A DNA stretch of 39,520 bases from positions 1 through 39,520 of the IMG/VR virus record IMGVR_UViG_3300044825_000819; one strand, given 5' to 3'. Made by a program: the position numbers and the translations under genes. Under the pieces are notes generated by a model. That model was not told where the DNA came from, made no database searches, and saw only the letters and a list, made by a program, of their open reading frames with translations. This DNA comes from a virus. Of this stretch, positions 30,711 through 38,152 are shown piece after piece (within the stretch, counting starts at the first letter, position 1; each line of letters begins with the position of its first letter).

Positions 30711-32203
30711 ACCCCTACGCCGCGCAATGGTTGCGCAACCTGATCGCCAATAAACTGATCGCTGATGGAGATGTCGATGAAAGATCAATTTGCGACGTGG
30801 CTGCTGCGGACCTCCACGGTTACACCCAGTGCCACTTCTTCGCAGGCATCGGCGTCTGGTCCTACGCCCTCCGTCTCGCCGGATGGCCCGACGATAGACC
30901 TGTCTGGACCGGCTCCTGCCCCTGCCAGCCGTTCAGTGCAGCCGGAAAGGGCAAGGGCTTCGACGACGACCGGCACCTCTGGCCTGAGTTCCACCGCCTC
31001 ATCAGCGAGTGCCGCCCTCCAGTCGTCTTTGGAGAACAAGTTGCAAGCAAGGACGGCCTCGGCTGGCTCGACACTGTACACGCTGACCTTCAAGCATCGG
31101 GTTACGCCTGCGGGGCTGTCGATTGGTGCGCTGCGGGCGTCGGCGCCCCGCACATCCGCCAGCGCCTCTGGTTTGTCGGAGAGCGGCTGGCAGACGCCCA
31201 AGGTCAGCGATACGGCCAGCGAGAAGTGGGAGACGAAGAAAGCCCGCAACGCGCGTCTGGTGGCGGCGGGAAAGACGAAAGGTTGTGGCAGCCCCGCCCT
31301 TCCGGCGCAAGCGGAGATGGCGGGCTGGCCGACACCGAACGCCGTGAATGGCGATCGGGCGGCCTACGCAGATTTCGACAAGTTGATGGCGCGGAAAGCG
31401 GCGGGGCGTCAGCAGAACTTGCAGGAAGTCGTGATGATGGCCGGTTGGCCGACGCCTCGCTCGACGGACGGCGACAAGGGGTCGAGGACGGCGGAAGGTT
31501 GCGAAGCGGAGATAGCGCGGAAGGGACGGCTGGACGATCTGCCATCAACAGCGACGTATCTGGCTGGCTGGCCGACGCCGACGAAGGGCAACGCGGACGG
31601 CTCGCAGATTGCGAAAGACGCCAGCGCAACGGGGCGCAGGCCGGATGGCAGCAAGGCGACGGTGAGCCTCAATCAGGTCAGTCAGATGGCGGGCTGGGTC
31701 ACCACCACCACCAGGGACTGGAAGGACAGCGGAGCGGACATCAGACCGAGGCCGGATGGCTCGGAGCGGTTCGACCAGTTGCCGAGGCAGGCGAACTTGG
31801 CGGGCTGGCCGACGCCGAAAGCGCGGGATCATCATACGGAAGGGCCGGGGCAATTCAGTCCGTCTCTGCCGTCAATAGCGGAACGGTTGGCGGGCTGGCC
31901 GACGACGACGACGACAGATGCGGCGCGCGGCAATGGGACGATCAGGCCACACGACACGGGCATACCCTTGCCACAGCGAGTGACGATGATCGACAGGGAC
32001 AAGCCCGCCCGACTAACGGCCACTGGGGAGCTGCTGACTGGCTTCACTGCCGGGATGGCCGCTGGCGGCCAGTTGAGCCCGGCACATTCCCGCTGGTTAA
32101 TGGGGCTCCCGCCCGAGTGGGACGCCTGCGCGCCTACGGCAACGCAATCGTCCCGCAAGTCGCGGCAGAAGTGATCGGAGCGTACCTTGATGCTCGCCCT
32201 TAG
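30686..32203 (+). CDS. C5-cytosine DNA methyltransferase with repeat-filled target region
   Basis: 505 residues. The ATG at 30686 follows AAGGAGG. Motif I FFAGIG near residue 52, motif [15 protein letters not shown] (catalytic Cys) near 82, VVFGEQV, motif [16 protein letters not shown] near 160. Then about 300 residues of GLAD-type repeats in a Gly/Asp/Arg-rich region where the target-recognition domain should be, and motifs [20 protein letters not shown] near 485. It likely modifies phage DNA against restriction. A second conserved-looking frame (30777-32174) lies wholly within it. Confidence 0.88.
   Translation: MVSYYNEIDPYAAQWLRNLIANKLIADGDVDERSICDVAAADLHGYTQCHFFAGIGVWSYALRLAGWPDDRPVWTGSCPCQPFSAAGKGKGFDDDRHLWPEFHRLISECRPPVVFGEQVASKDGLGWLDTVHADLQASGYACGAVDWCAAGVGAPHIRQRLWFVGERLADAQGQRYGQREVGDEESPQRASGGGGKDERLWQPRPSGASGDGGLADTERREWRSGGLRRFRQVDGAESGGASAELAGSRDDGRLADASLDGRRQGVEDGGRLRSGDSAEGTAGRSAINSDVSGWLADADEGQRGRLADCERRQRNGAQAGWQQGDGEPQSGQSDGGLGHHHHQGLEGQRSGHQTEAGWLGAVRPVAEAGELGGLADAESAGSSYGRAGAIQSVSAVNSGTVGGLADDDDDRCGARQWDDQATRHGHTLATASDDDRQGQARPTNGHWGAADWLHCRDGRWRPVEPGTFPLVNGAPARVGRLRAYGNAIVPQVAAEVIGAYLDARP
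30777..32174 (+). CDS. Overprinted GWPTP-repeat protein inside the methyltransferase gene
   Basis: 465 residues in another frame, start ATG at 30777, six bases after GGAG. N-terminal third: Ser/Thr/Ala/Pro-rich with [20 protein letters not shown]. Then seven repeats of the form AGWPTPxxxD, spaced 30-50 residues, and an end [18 protein letters not shown] know this GWPTP and [14 protein letters not shown] pattern from other phage and metagenome proteins, so the frame is conserved. The repeats are the same DNA as the GLAD repeats of the methyltransferase. Function unknown. The main alternative is that it only reflects methyltransferase constraints. Confidence 0.6.
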   Translation: MKDQFATWLLRTSTVTPSATSSQASASGPTPSVSPDGPTIDLSGPAPAPASRSVQPERARASTTTGTSGLSSTASSASAALQSSLENKLQARTASAGSTLYTLTFKHRVTPAGLSIGALRASAPRTSASASGLSESGWQTPKVSDTASEKWETKKARNARLVAAGKTKGCGSPALPAQAEMAGWPTPNAVNGDRAAYADFDKLMARKAAGRQQNLQEVVMMAGWPTPRSTDGDKGSRTAEGCEAEIARKGRLDDLPSTATYLAGWPTPTKGNADGSQIAKDASATGRRPDGSKATVSLNQVSQMAGWVTTTTRDWKDSGADIRPRPDGSERFDQLPRQANLAGWPTPKARDHHTEGPGQFSPSLPSIAERLAGWPTTTTTDAARGNGTIRPHDTGIPLPQRVTMIDRDKPARLTATGELLTGFTAGMAAGGQLSPAHSRWLMGLPPEWDACAPTATQSSRKSRQK

Positions 32204-33524
32204 ACCGTACCAGACCCAGGCCGTAGACTTCATTTACGAGCGCGACCGCAGCATGGTGCTGGCCCCCGTGGGGGCTGGCAAGACGGCCATCACGCTGACC
32301 GCCATGCGCGAGTTCATGGTCAACGGCGTGGTCAAGCGGTGGCTGGTCGTCGCGCCTAAGCGCGTCTGCACCGACGTGTGGCCGGTCGAGGCCCCCAAGT
32401 GGGCGCCGGACCTGACCATCGCCGTGGCAGCAGGTGGGGCGGCCAAACGCCGTGCCGCCTTCGCGTCCGACGCCGCGGTGGTCGTGGTCAACTACGACGT
32501 TCTCGACGCCGTGGGTGATGACTTTGCAAAGTTCGACGGCATCGTGTTCGACGAGTTGACCCGGCTCAAGAACCCGTCCGGCAAGCGGTTCAAGGCGCTG
32601 CACAAGCACCTAGGCCGCTTCAACGTGCGGATCGGCCTCACCGGATCATTCACGTCGAACGGGCTGGAGGATGTGTTCGGGCAGTGCCTTGTGATCGACC
32701 CGTCGCTGCTGGGCCGCGCCAAGGGCGTGTTCATGCAGCAGTACTTCAACCTGATCAACCGCGAGTTCAACGATTGGGAGCCGCGGCCCAATGCGCTGGC
32801 GCATGTCATGCACCGCATCCGGCCCGCCACCTTCGTGCTGGAGCCGGGCGAGTACAAGGACAAGCTGCCGCCGTGCCATGTGGTCGAGACGCGCCGCGAC
32901 CTCGACGACCGCGCGCCCTACGAGACGATGAAGAAGGAGATGCTGGTCGAGCTGCAGGGCAAGGAGATCACCGCCGTCTCGGCGGCGGCGCTGACGAGCA
33001 AGCTGCAGCAGTTGGCGGGCGGCTGGGCCTACACGACGCTGCCATGGCCGGACGCCGACACACGGCCGCACAAGATTGCGGCGTGGTTCTCCTGGCACCG
33101 CTTCGAGGCGCTGGACGAGATCCTCGAGGGCAACCAGCAGGACAACACGATCATCGTCTACAACTTCATCGAGGAGCTGGCGCAGTTGAAGTCGCGCTAC
33201 CCGCACCTGTGGACGCTGAACGATGGCGCTGACGTGGTCGAACGCTGGAACCGGGGCGAGATACGGCTGCTGGCGGTTCACCCCAAGTCTGCCGGTCATG
33301 GCCTCAACCTTCAGCATGGCGGCAACAAGATGGTGTTCTTGTCGCTGCCGTGGTCGCTGGAACTGTACGAGCAGACCATTGGGCGCATCCACCGCAGCGG
33401 GCAGGCCAATGACGTGTGGGTCTATGTGCTGCTGACGAACGATACTATTGACGAACGCATCTGGGCGGCGCTGGCCGACAAGCGCCGCGTGTCCGACCTA
33501 GCCTTGGAGGAACTGAAAGCATGA
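32190..33524 (+). CDS. SNF2-family (SF2) helicase/ATPase
   Basis: 444 residues from the ATG at 32190; a TTG at 32187 is also possible after GGAG. Motifs: Q-like [12 protein letters not shown], Walker A APVGAGKT, VVVNYDVL, Walker B VFDELTRLKN (DELT in place of DEAH), LTGS (III), HPKSAGHGLNLQ (V), and QTIGRIHRSGQ (VI). Similar phage SNF2 proteins follow VRR-NUC genes and are thought to act in recombination or replication. Its start overlaps the methyltransferase end; its stop overlaps the next gene by ATGA. Confidence 0.88.
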   Translation: MLALRPYQTQAVDFIYERDRSMVLAPVGAGKTAITLTAMREFMVNGVVKRWLVVAPKRVCTDVWPVEAPKWAPDLTIAVAAGGAAKRRAAFASDAAVVVVNYDVLDAVGDDFAKFDGIVFDELTRLKNPSGKRFKALHKHLGRFNVRIGLTGSFTSNGLEDVFGQCLVIDPSLLGRAKGVFMQQYFNLINREFNDWEPRPNALAHVMHRIRPATFVLEPGEYKDKLPPCHVVETRRDLDDRAPYETMKKEMLVELQGKEITAVSAAALTSKLQQLAGGWAYTTLPWPDADTRPHKIAAWFSWHRFEALDEILEGNQQDNTIIVYNFIEELAQLKSRYPHLWTLNDGADVVERWNRGEIRLLAVHPKSAGHGLNLQHGGNKMVFLSLPWSLELYEQTIGRIHRSGQANDVWVYVLLTNDTIDERIWAALADKRRVSDLALEELKA

Positions 33525-33709
33525 TTACGAACTGGCACGATCTAAATGCCGTGCTGACCGTCGCGTCAGAAGACCGCGTAGGGCAGCTACTGAAGGAAGA
33601 GATGGAGCAGCACAAACGCGTCACGTACCTGGTGCGCCTGCACCAACGGTACACGATGCTGCGGGCGCAACGCGAACGGAGGGAGATGTTGGAGATGATA
33701 GAGAAATGA
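33521..33709 (+). CDS. Small conserved phage protein (62 aa)
   Basis: 62 residues: MITNWHDLNAVLTVASEDRV, GQLLKEEMEQHKRVTYLVRL, then HQRYTMLRAQRERREML. I recognise the NWHDL and ASED...HKRVT...LHQRY pattern in phage proteins encoded after SNF2 genes. Helical and basic at the end. Function unknown. ATGA overlaps on both sides. Confidence 0.72.
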   Translation: MITNWHDLNAVLTVASEDRVGQLLKEEMEQHKRVTYLVRLHQRYTMLRAQRERREMLEMIEK

Positions 33710-33978
33710 GCAACAACGACGAGATCACTCGCCTCCGCGCCGAGATTGAGGACTACAAAAGATGGGCGGCACAAGTCACCGTTGAGGCCAACGAAGAAGT
33801 ATCCCGCCTCCGCGCCGAGAACGAGCGGCTGCGGGCGGCGCTGCGGGAGGTGATGGATGACCTGACGCTGATAAGTAAGAACCACTGGCTTCCAGTGGGT
33901 TTGTTGGATGACGTTATCTACGTTAACGCCCGCGCCGCCCTCGCCGCCCAGCCCGCGCCGGGGAAGGAGGAAGCATGA
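33706..33978 (+). CDS. Small coiled-coil protein (90 aa)
   Basis: 90 residues with a heptad-type coiled coil (about residues 5-50; ITRLRAEIEDYKRWA, EVSRLRAENERLRAALREVM), then a short globular part and an Ala/Pro tail. Such Leu/Arg/Glu zipper proteins are frequent small genes in these phages. ATGA overlaps at both ends. No function is known. Confidence 0.62.
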   Translation: MSNNDEITRLRAEIEDYKRWAAQVTVEANEEVSRLRAENERLRAALREVMDDLTLISKNHWLPVGLLDDVIYVNARAALAAQPAPGKEEA

Positions 33979-34160
33979 GAAACAAATACTCTGGCTGCTG
34001 TATCCATTGCAGTGCGAAGGTTGGCGTTGGCGAAGGCTATTTTGAGCGGCGTGCTGGCCGCTTTGTCGTGCGCTGCATCAAGTGTGTGGCGTGGGGCAAG
34101 GCCGTAAAGGGCAAACCGCTATCTGACGCTCAGAAAGAAGCATTGGAGAACCGCACATGA
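33975..34160 (+). CDS. Small zinc-ribbon protein (61 aa)
   Basis: 61 residues. CCIHC near residue 8 and CIKC near 34 form two CxxC knuckles, as in a zinc ribbon, separated by GVGEGYFERRAGRFVVR. The tail is basic. It may bind DNA, RNA or protein. ATGA overlaps on both sides. Confidence 0.68.
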   Translation: MRNKYSGCCIHCSAKVGVGEGYFERRAGRFVVRCIKCVAWGKAVKGKPLSDAQKEALENRT

Positions 34161-34438
34161 CTGACATCACAGAAGCGAAGCGTATCGCGTTAGCGACCAT
34201 CCCGCCCGAGGCGGTGGAGGCGGCTGCTGCCGAGATATTTAAAGTTCGGTTGGCGGAACGCCCGTACCCTCACAGCCCGCGCTTGATCGAATGGCTCATC
34301 GACGTTTCACGCGAAGAAGCCACCGCCGCCCTCCGCGCAGGGATCGCCGCGTGGCCGGGGATGTTTTATCACCCGGCGCGTCCTGATGAAGAGGCGTGCG
34401 TCTTCCTTCCCCTGCCGCAGGAGGCCCGCGATGAGTGA
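34157..34438 (+). CDS. Small protein (93 aa), unrecognised
   Basis: 93 residues: ITEAKRIALATIPPEAVEAA, AAEIFKVRLAERPYPHSP, then EEATAALRAGIAAWPGMFYH. Helical first half, Pro-rich end. Coupled by ATGA to the zinc-ribbon gene. Its last 8 bases overlap the next start. No family is recognised. Confidence 0.58.
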   Translation: MTDITEAKRIALATIPPEAVEAAAAEIFKVRLAERPYPHSPRLIEWLIDVSREEATAALRAGIAAWPGMFYHPARPDEEACVFLPLPQEARDE

Positions 34439-34670
34439 CAGGAGCAAAGCGGATCGCGCAAGCAACGATCTGATGGAGCGCGTGGCGCTGCGCGACAAAG
34501 CGGTGCTGCGCTACCAATTGAACAAGCACGCCTACCGTGATGTGGTGGCCGCCGCCATCACCTTGGCGCTGGAGGAGGCGGCTGATGCGGTTGGTGCGAT
34601 TGGTGATCACGCTGACGCGGGGGCATATATCAACGCCATCCGCGCACTGATCCCGCAGGAGGACAAGTGA
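34431..34670 (+). CDS. Small helical protein (79 aa)
   Basis: 79 residues from MSDRSKADRASNDLMERVAL; the ATG at 34431 follows AGGAGG, so I prefer it to an upstream in-frame ATG at 34386. Helical Ala/Asp/Arg-rich body with TLALEEAADAVGAIGDHADA. Unknown function. Its stop overlaps the next gene's GTG as GTGA. Confidence 0.58.
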   Translation: MSDRSKADRASNDLMERVALRDKAVLRYQLNKHAYRDVVAAAITLALEEAADAVGAIGDHADAGAYINAIRALIPQEDK

Positions 34671-34912
34671 GACATTTCCACCCGTTGAAAGTGCCGGTCA
34701 ACGTGCATCCGCTGGTGCGCCGGCTGTTTGAAGAAATGAACCGTGAGCAGATCGGCATACTCGACATGGCGAAACGGTCAGGCGTCAGCCCGAACACGCT
34801 CAATGATTGGAAGCGGCGCAGCAACCCGCAGATCCAGAACCTCGACGCCTGCTATGCCGTGCTGAAGATGGAACTGTCCTTGAAAGCGAAGCGCGATGAC
34901 AAGCATTATTGA
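34667..34912 (+). CDS. HTH (Cro/XRE-like) DNA-binding protein
   Basis: 81 residues from a GTG at 34667, after AGGAGG. Helix-turn-helix at about residues 28-52: QIGILDMAKRSGVSPNTLND, followed by WKRRSNPQIQNLDACYAVL, the usual layout of small Cro-type proteins. A candidate transcription regulator of the phage, possibly acting at the palindromes at 20493 or 30397; the target is inference. Confidence 0.75.
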   Translation: MRHFHPLKVPVNVHPLVRRLFEEMNREQIGILDMAKRSGVSPNTLNDWKRRSNPQIQNLDACYAVLKMELSLKAKRDDKHY

Positions 34913-35291
34913 CGAACGCGAGAAGACACACGGTCCATTTCTAGTGGTCGCCGGGAAAGCCCAACAGATCAAGGATGCCCTGCGCGGCGGCGTCAACTGG
35001 GACATGATGGATGATATTCAGCGCGAGGCGCTGGAGATGATCGCCAGCAAGATCGGCCGCATCCTGGCGGGCAACCATGATGAGATTGATCACTGGCGGG
35101 ACATCGCGGGCTACGCTGAACTGGCGGTGCGCGAACTGGACCGGCTCAACGCTTACATCTCCGGTGGGCGTGATCCCACTCCCCGCCCCGGCGCATGCAA
35201 TCCCGAAACGCCTGCTCCTGCTCCGGCGGCATCCGTTTGGCCAATGACGCCAGAAGAAGAGGAACAAGCGGCCGCACGGCGGCGCGAATGA
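34896..35291 (+). CDS. Conserved phage protein, DUF6378-like
   Basis: 131 residues. The pattern EREKTHGPFLVVAGKAQQIK, DIQREALEMIASKIGRILAG and DEIDHWRDIAGYAELAV is a well-known phage family (I recall DUF6378). The helical bundle with E...HW.D.AGYA may resemble a MazG-like nucleotide pyrophosphohydrolase, but this is not established. The last 45 residues are Pro/Ala/Glu-rich and overlap the opposite-strand lysis gene by 146 bases. Confidence 0.75.
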   Translation: MTSIIDEREKTHGPFLVVAGKAQQIKDALRGGVNWDMMDDIQREALEMIASKIGRILAGNHDEIDHWRDIAGYAELAVRELDRLNAYISGGRDPTPRPGACNPETPAPAPAASVWPMTPEEEEQAAARRRE

Positions 35292-35388
35292 GGCCCAGCC
35301 AGAACGTGGGCCGTTGAGCCACAAGAAAGCCGCCAGCGCCGATGCCGATCAGCAGCACGGCGATGGCGGCGATTTCCAGCCAGTTCAC
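35146..35388 (-). CDS. Small membrane protein at the end of the lysis cluster
   Basis: 80 residues from a GTG at 35388, overlapping the holin's stop as GTGA. One hydrophobic segment, LEIAAIAVLLIGIGAGGFLV (about residues 4-23), a second, weaker one (VRPLVPLLLASLA), and a charged Cys-containing tail (AFRDCMRRGGEWDHAHRRCK). Could be an antiholin or spanin-like partner. The ribosome-binding site is weak, so coupling is likely. Confidence 0.55.
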   Translation of the reverse strand: MNWLEIAAIAVLLIGIGAGGFLVAQRPTFWLGLIRAAVRPLVPLLLASLAKRMPPEQEQAFRDCMRRGGEWDHAHRRCKR

Positions 35389-35561
35389 GCCTTGGGCCTG
35401 TTCGGGACCACATAGGTCACGACAGCGGTCAGCACCGCACCCAGCACCACCGAGACGCTCTCGATGACGGTGGGGCTGGCCCATTCGGTCGAGACGCCGA
35501 ACATGGCGACGAGCGCCAGCAGCGAGGTGAGGAAGGCAGCGATGGCTTTGTGCGCGGTCAT
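35385..35561 (-). CDS. Putative holin
   Basis: 58 residues: MTAHKAIAAFLTSLLALVAM, FGVSTEWASPTVIESVSVV, then LGAVLTAVVTYVVPNRPKA. Two hydrophobic helices (about 6-22 and 33-52) joined by a polar turn, a short basic C-terminus and position ten bases after the endopeptidase gene fit a class II holin. It would form inner-membrane holes to release or activate the endolysin. Confidence 0.72.
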   Translation of the reverse strand: MTAHKAIAAFLTSLLALVAMFGVSTEWASPTVIESVSVVLGAVLTAVVTYVVPNRPKA

Positions 35562-35570
35562 GTCAGTCTC

Positions 35571-35963
35571 CTATTTCGCCGGGTACTTGCTGACCGGCAG
35601 TTGGTAGTGCGGTCCGTCCTTGAACGACGTCCAGTCGCCGCCCCACTCCAGCGGAACTTTTTCTTTCTTCGCGGCTTCTTTCATCGCCTTGGCGAGTTTG
35701 ATATAAAGACTCCAGTCCCACCGAATTTGACCGCGCACCGACACCGCTAGGTCGACGGCGTGCCCGGTCAGGTGGCGTGAGCGCAGCGTGCGCGAGGCGC
35801 CCTTGGCCTTGAGCAGCTTCTGCTCCTCCAGCGTGCGCAGCCCCTGGGTGACGATGAAGCCCGTCTCCGGGTCGGCCCAGTCGGCAGCACAGCGCCGCAC
35901 GACGCGCACCAGATCGGGGTGGACCCCACGCAGACGTTGGTGCGAGGTTGTGTTCAAGATCAT
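35571..35963 (-). CDS. Endolysin, M15-family peptidase (L-Ala-D-Glu endopeptidase type)
   Basis: 130 residues. Zinc-binding and catalytic motifs of the peptidase M15_4 / VanY family: SRHLTGHAVDLAV (SxHxxGxAxD) near residues 62-74 and KDGPHYQL near 115. No signal peptide, so it needs the holin to reach the peptidoglycan. Length fits single-domain phage endolysins. ATGA overlap with the membrane-protein gene; the holin follows by ten bases. Confidence 0.87.
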   Translation of the reverse strand: MILNTTSHQRLRGVHPDLVRVVRRCAADWADPETGFIVTQGLRTLEEQKLLKAKGASRTLRSRHLTGHAVDLAVSVRGQIRWDWSLYIKLAKAMKEAAKKEKVPLEWGGDWTSFKDGPHYQLPVSKYPAK

Positions 35964-36217
35964 GGGCGCGTCGTCAGGTGATTGAGGCGGTCGAAGATGC
36001 TGCTCAAGGTCCGCTCGACCTGAGAGAATCCGTCGCGAATGTCCGTCTTCACTTCGCGCATGGCGATGTTGAAGTCGTCCTTCTGGACGTAGTTCTTCGG
36101 GATGTTCCGCACGTCATCATCCAGCTTGTCGATAGCACTATAGATGCGCGTCAAGACCCACCCTCCCAATACGCCAATCGCACCGATGGCGATGTTGAAC
36201 AAAAGCTGGTAATCCAC
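35960..36217 (-). CDS. Small membrane-anchored protein of the lysis cluster (85 aa)
   Basis: 85 residues. The N-terminus, YQLLFNIAIGAIGVLGGWVL, is a single transmembrane helix, followed by a helical, charged region (AIDKLDDDVRNIPKNY; VKTDIRDGFSQVERTLSSIF) facing one side. This resembles hemolysin XhlA or phage 'i-spanin/holin accessory' proteins. It lies just before the endopeptidase. A holin regulator or second holin component is likely. Confidence 0.62.
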   Translation of the reverse strand: MDYQLLFNIAIGAIGVLGGWVLTRIYSAIDKLDDDVRNIPKNYVQKDDFNIAMREVKTDIRDGFSQVERTLSSIFDRLNHLTTRP

Positions 36218-36223
36218 GGCACG

Positions 36224-38143
36224 TCACCTCGACATCCTATTGCGGTTCTCTTCCGTCATGGTATTCGGCGACGTCGTGACCGGCGCGCGTTTCACCATAC
36301 TGCTGATTGGGCCGGACGGCCGACGAGCAGGCGCTGCTGCTCCTCGGCCACCAGACCGGCGCATCGCCGTTTCTAGTGCGTCAGCAGCCTTGCGGGCGTC
36401 CAAGAACTCCAAGGCAATGTCCATTGCCATTTTTTCGTTGATCTTGCCCTCTAGCCGTTCAAAGATAAGATTAGCGATCGTCCAAACACGGTTTATAAGG
36501 TTAGGCCGGTCGATCTTTCCCAGCGGCTTTGCCAGTTCGGGCGCCGCTTCGCGGCCCATCTGCACCAATTCCTTGACCCGCGCGTCGCGGGACAGGTCCA
36601 TCATCACACGGTCCACACGCGCCATCTGCGGTGGCGACAGCACTTCGGTCAGCTTTTCGTAGCGCGGCGCTCCATCCAGCGCCTGCTTGAGCGTCCGCGG
36701 CGCTTCGCGCACTGCGTTGGCGAACACCGTCGCGCGCTGCGTACCTTCCTGCACGGGCGCCTCCAGCTTCTCACGCAGATACGTGCCAACGTCCATCTGG
36801 TTGATCGGCTTCGACCCCTTGCGAAACGCCTCTTGGGCTTCCTTCATCGACGGGATGGCCTCAACAAGGTCATCCTTGATGTTGGTCAGTTCCTTTTTGA
36901 TAAAGCGGTTGTCTTCCTTGGCCAGCGCCGACTTGATGCCGTCCAGCGTTGAGGCGATTTCCTTGGCGTCTGTACGAGGAACCAAAACCGGGTCGCCGTT
37001 TTCGTCCAGTTCGCGCTTCACCAGCCCCTTGCGAATGCGCCGCAATTCAGCCAGCAATGCGGGGTTACCTGGGTTGGTTTTGACAAGCCCGTCGATGTAA
37101 TCCAGCGTCGGCTGCACGTCTACGACATCGCCAGCCGTTTCTGCTTCGCGGTACAACGGTTCTGAGCGGCGCTCCCGCGCCTTTTCAGCTTTAGCGCGGA
37201 CTTCTGGCGTCTGCTCAATCTTGCGCAACTCGGAAACACGTCCGGCTTCCTGTATGTCTTTGACGCGCAAGGCTTCGGTCGGCTGGAGCTTGGCGGCCTG
37301 CTCGCCCACAGCGGCCACACGCGGCAGGCCAACATCAGCGGTCGCCTGCGCAAACGTCGGGCGCACGCCGGGGATGACCTCGGCTTCCGGCGCCCGCGCA
37401 GCGCGGATCAGTTCGGCCCCTCGGCCCTCGGCAACGTCCATATAGAACTTGGTCTTGGGGTCGATCACATCCCGCATCTTGTTGATAGTAGCTGTCGTAA
37501 CCTTCTTGGGGGTTTCAGCAACCTTTTTTGCCCCGCGAACGACAGCAGCCCCACCAGGAACTTCTTTTGCTACCGCGCCCGTTACCTTGAAAGGCCCAGC
37601 CGTCAGCGCGACCTGCATCATGTTGGCCACGTCCGACTTGGGCAAACCAGTGACCTCGGACAAATAGTCAGCGCCTTTGTCGAGGTTTTCTGCGACGAAC
37701 GTCACCGCCTGCCGCAACGCGTTTTCCTGATACCCCGGCGTCTCGGCAACACCGGTCGCACGACCAACCGGCTGTGCAACAGCGCCAAGAACGCGCTCCT
37801 GACTGGCAGCAATGTCTTCCGCCGTCTCGCCCGTGACGATACCTGCCGCTCGCCGGAACGGGTATGCAATCATCGCCGCCGTGCCGGGAATGGCCTCGGC
37901 TAGAATGTCGGCCGTAGACGCCGCCCCGCGCAGCACCTGCTGGCCAAAACTGGCTTCGGGTTCAGCAGCAGCAGCAGGCGCCGCTGCCCCACCGCGACGC
38001 CCGCCATCCACATTGACAATCTTTTTGCCGCTAAACTCTTTCGATGCACGGTCGTAAACAGATTTTGGCGTTACGTCGTCGGGCGCGTTTTTGTAGACGT
38101 GCGTTGTACCGTCTTCAAAAGTTATGGTGATGTCACGCGGCAT
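36224..38143 (-). CDS. Large DNA-ejection / internal virion protein
   Basis: 639 residues. The N-terminus has a domain seen in such proteins (ITITFEDGTTHVYKNAPDDV, SVYDRASKEFSGKKI), then an Ala/Pro linker, a hydrophobic stretch (GTAAMIAYPFRRAAGIVTG) that may insert into a membrane, and long helical Glu/Lys/Arg-rich regions to the C-terminus. Probably ejected into the host envelope to form the DNA channel, like P22 gp16. No lytic motif seen. It follows the 394-residue gene by nine bases. Confidence 0.68.
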   Translation of the reverse strand: MPRDITITFEDGTTHVYKNAPDDVTPKSVYDRASKEFSGKKIVNVDGGRRGGAAAPAAAAEPEASFGQQVLRGAASTADILAEAIPGTAAMIAYPFRRAAGIVTGETAEDIAASQERVLGAVAQPVGRATGVAETPGYQENALRQAVTFVAENLDKGADYLSEVTGLPKSDVANMMQVALTAGPFKVTGAVAKEVPGGAAVVRGAKKVAETPKKVTTATINKMRDVIDPKTKFYMDVAEGRGAELIRAARAPEAEVIPGVRPTFAQATADVGLPRVAAVGEQAAKLQPTEALRVKDIQEAGRVSELRKIEQTPEVRAKAEKARERRSEPLYREAETAGDVVDVQPTLDYIDGLVKTNPGNPALLAELRRIRKGLVKRELDENGDPVLVPRTDAKEIASTLDGIKSALAKEDNRFIKKELTNIKDDLVEAIPSMKEAQEAFRKGSKPINQMDVGTYLREKLEAPVQEGTQRATVFANAVREAPRTLKQALDGAPRYEKLTEVLSPPQMARVDRVMMDLSRDARVKELVQMGREAAPELAKPLGKIDRPNLINRVWTIANLIFERLEGKINEKMAMDIALEFLDARKAADALETAMRRSGGRGAAAPARRPSGPISSMVKRAPVTTSPNTMTEENRNRMSR

Positions 38144-38152
38144 GGGCGCCCC

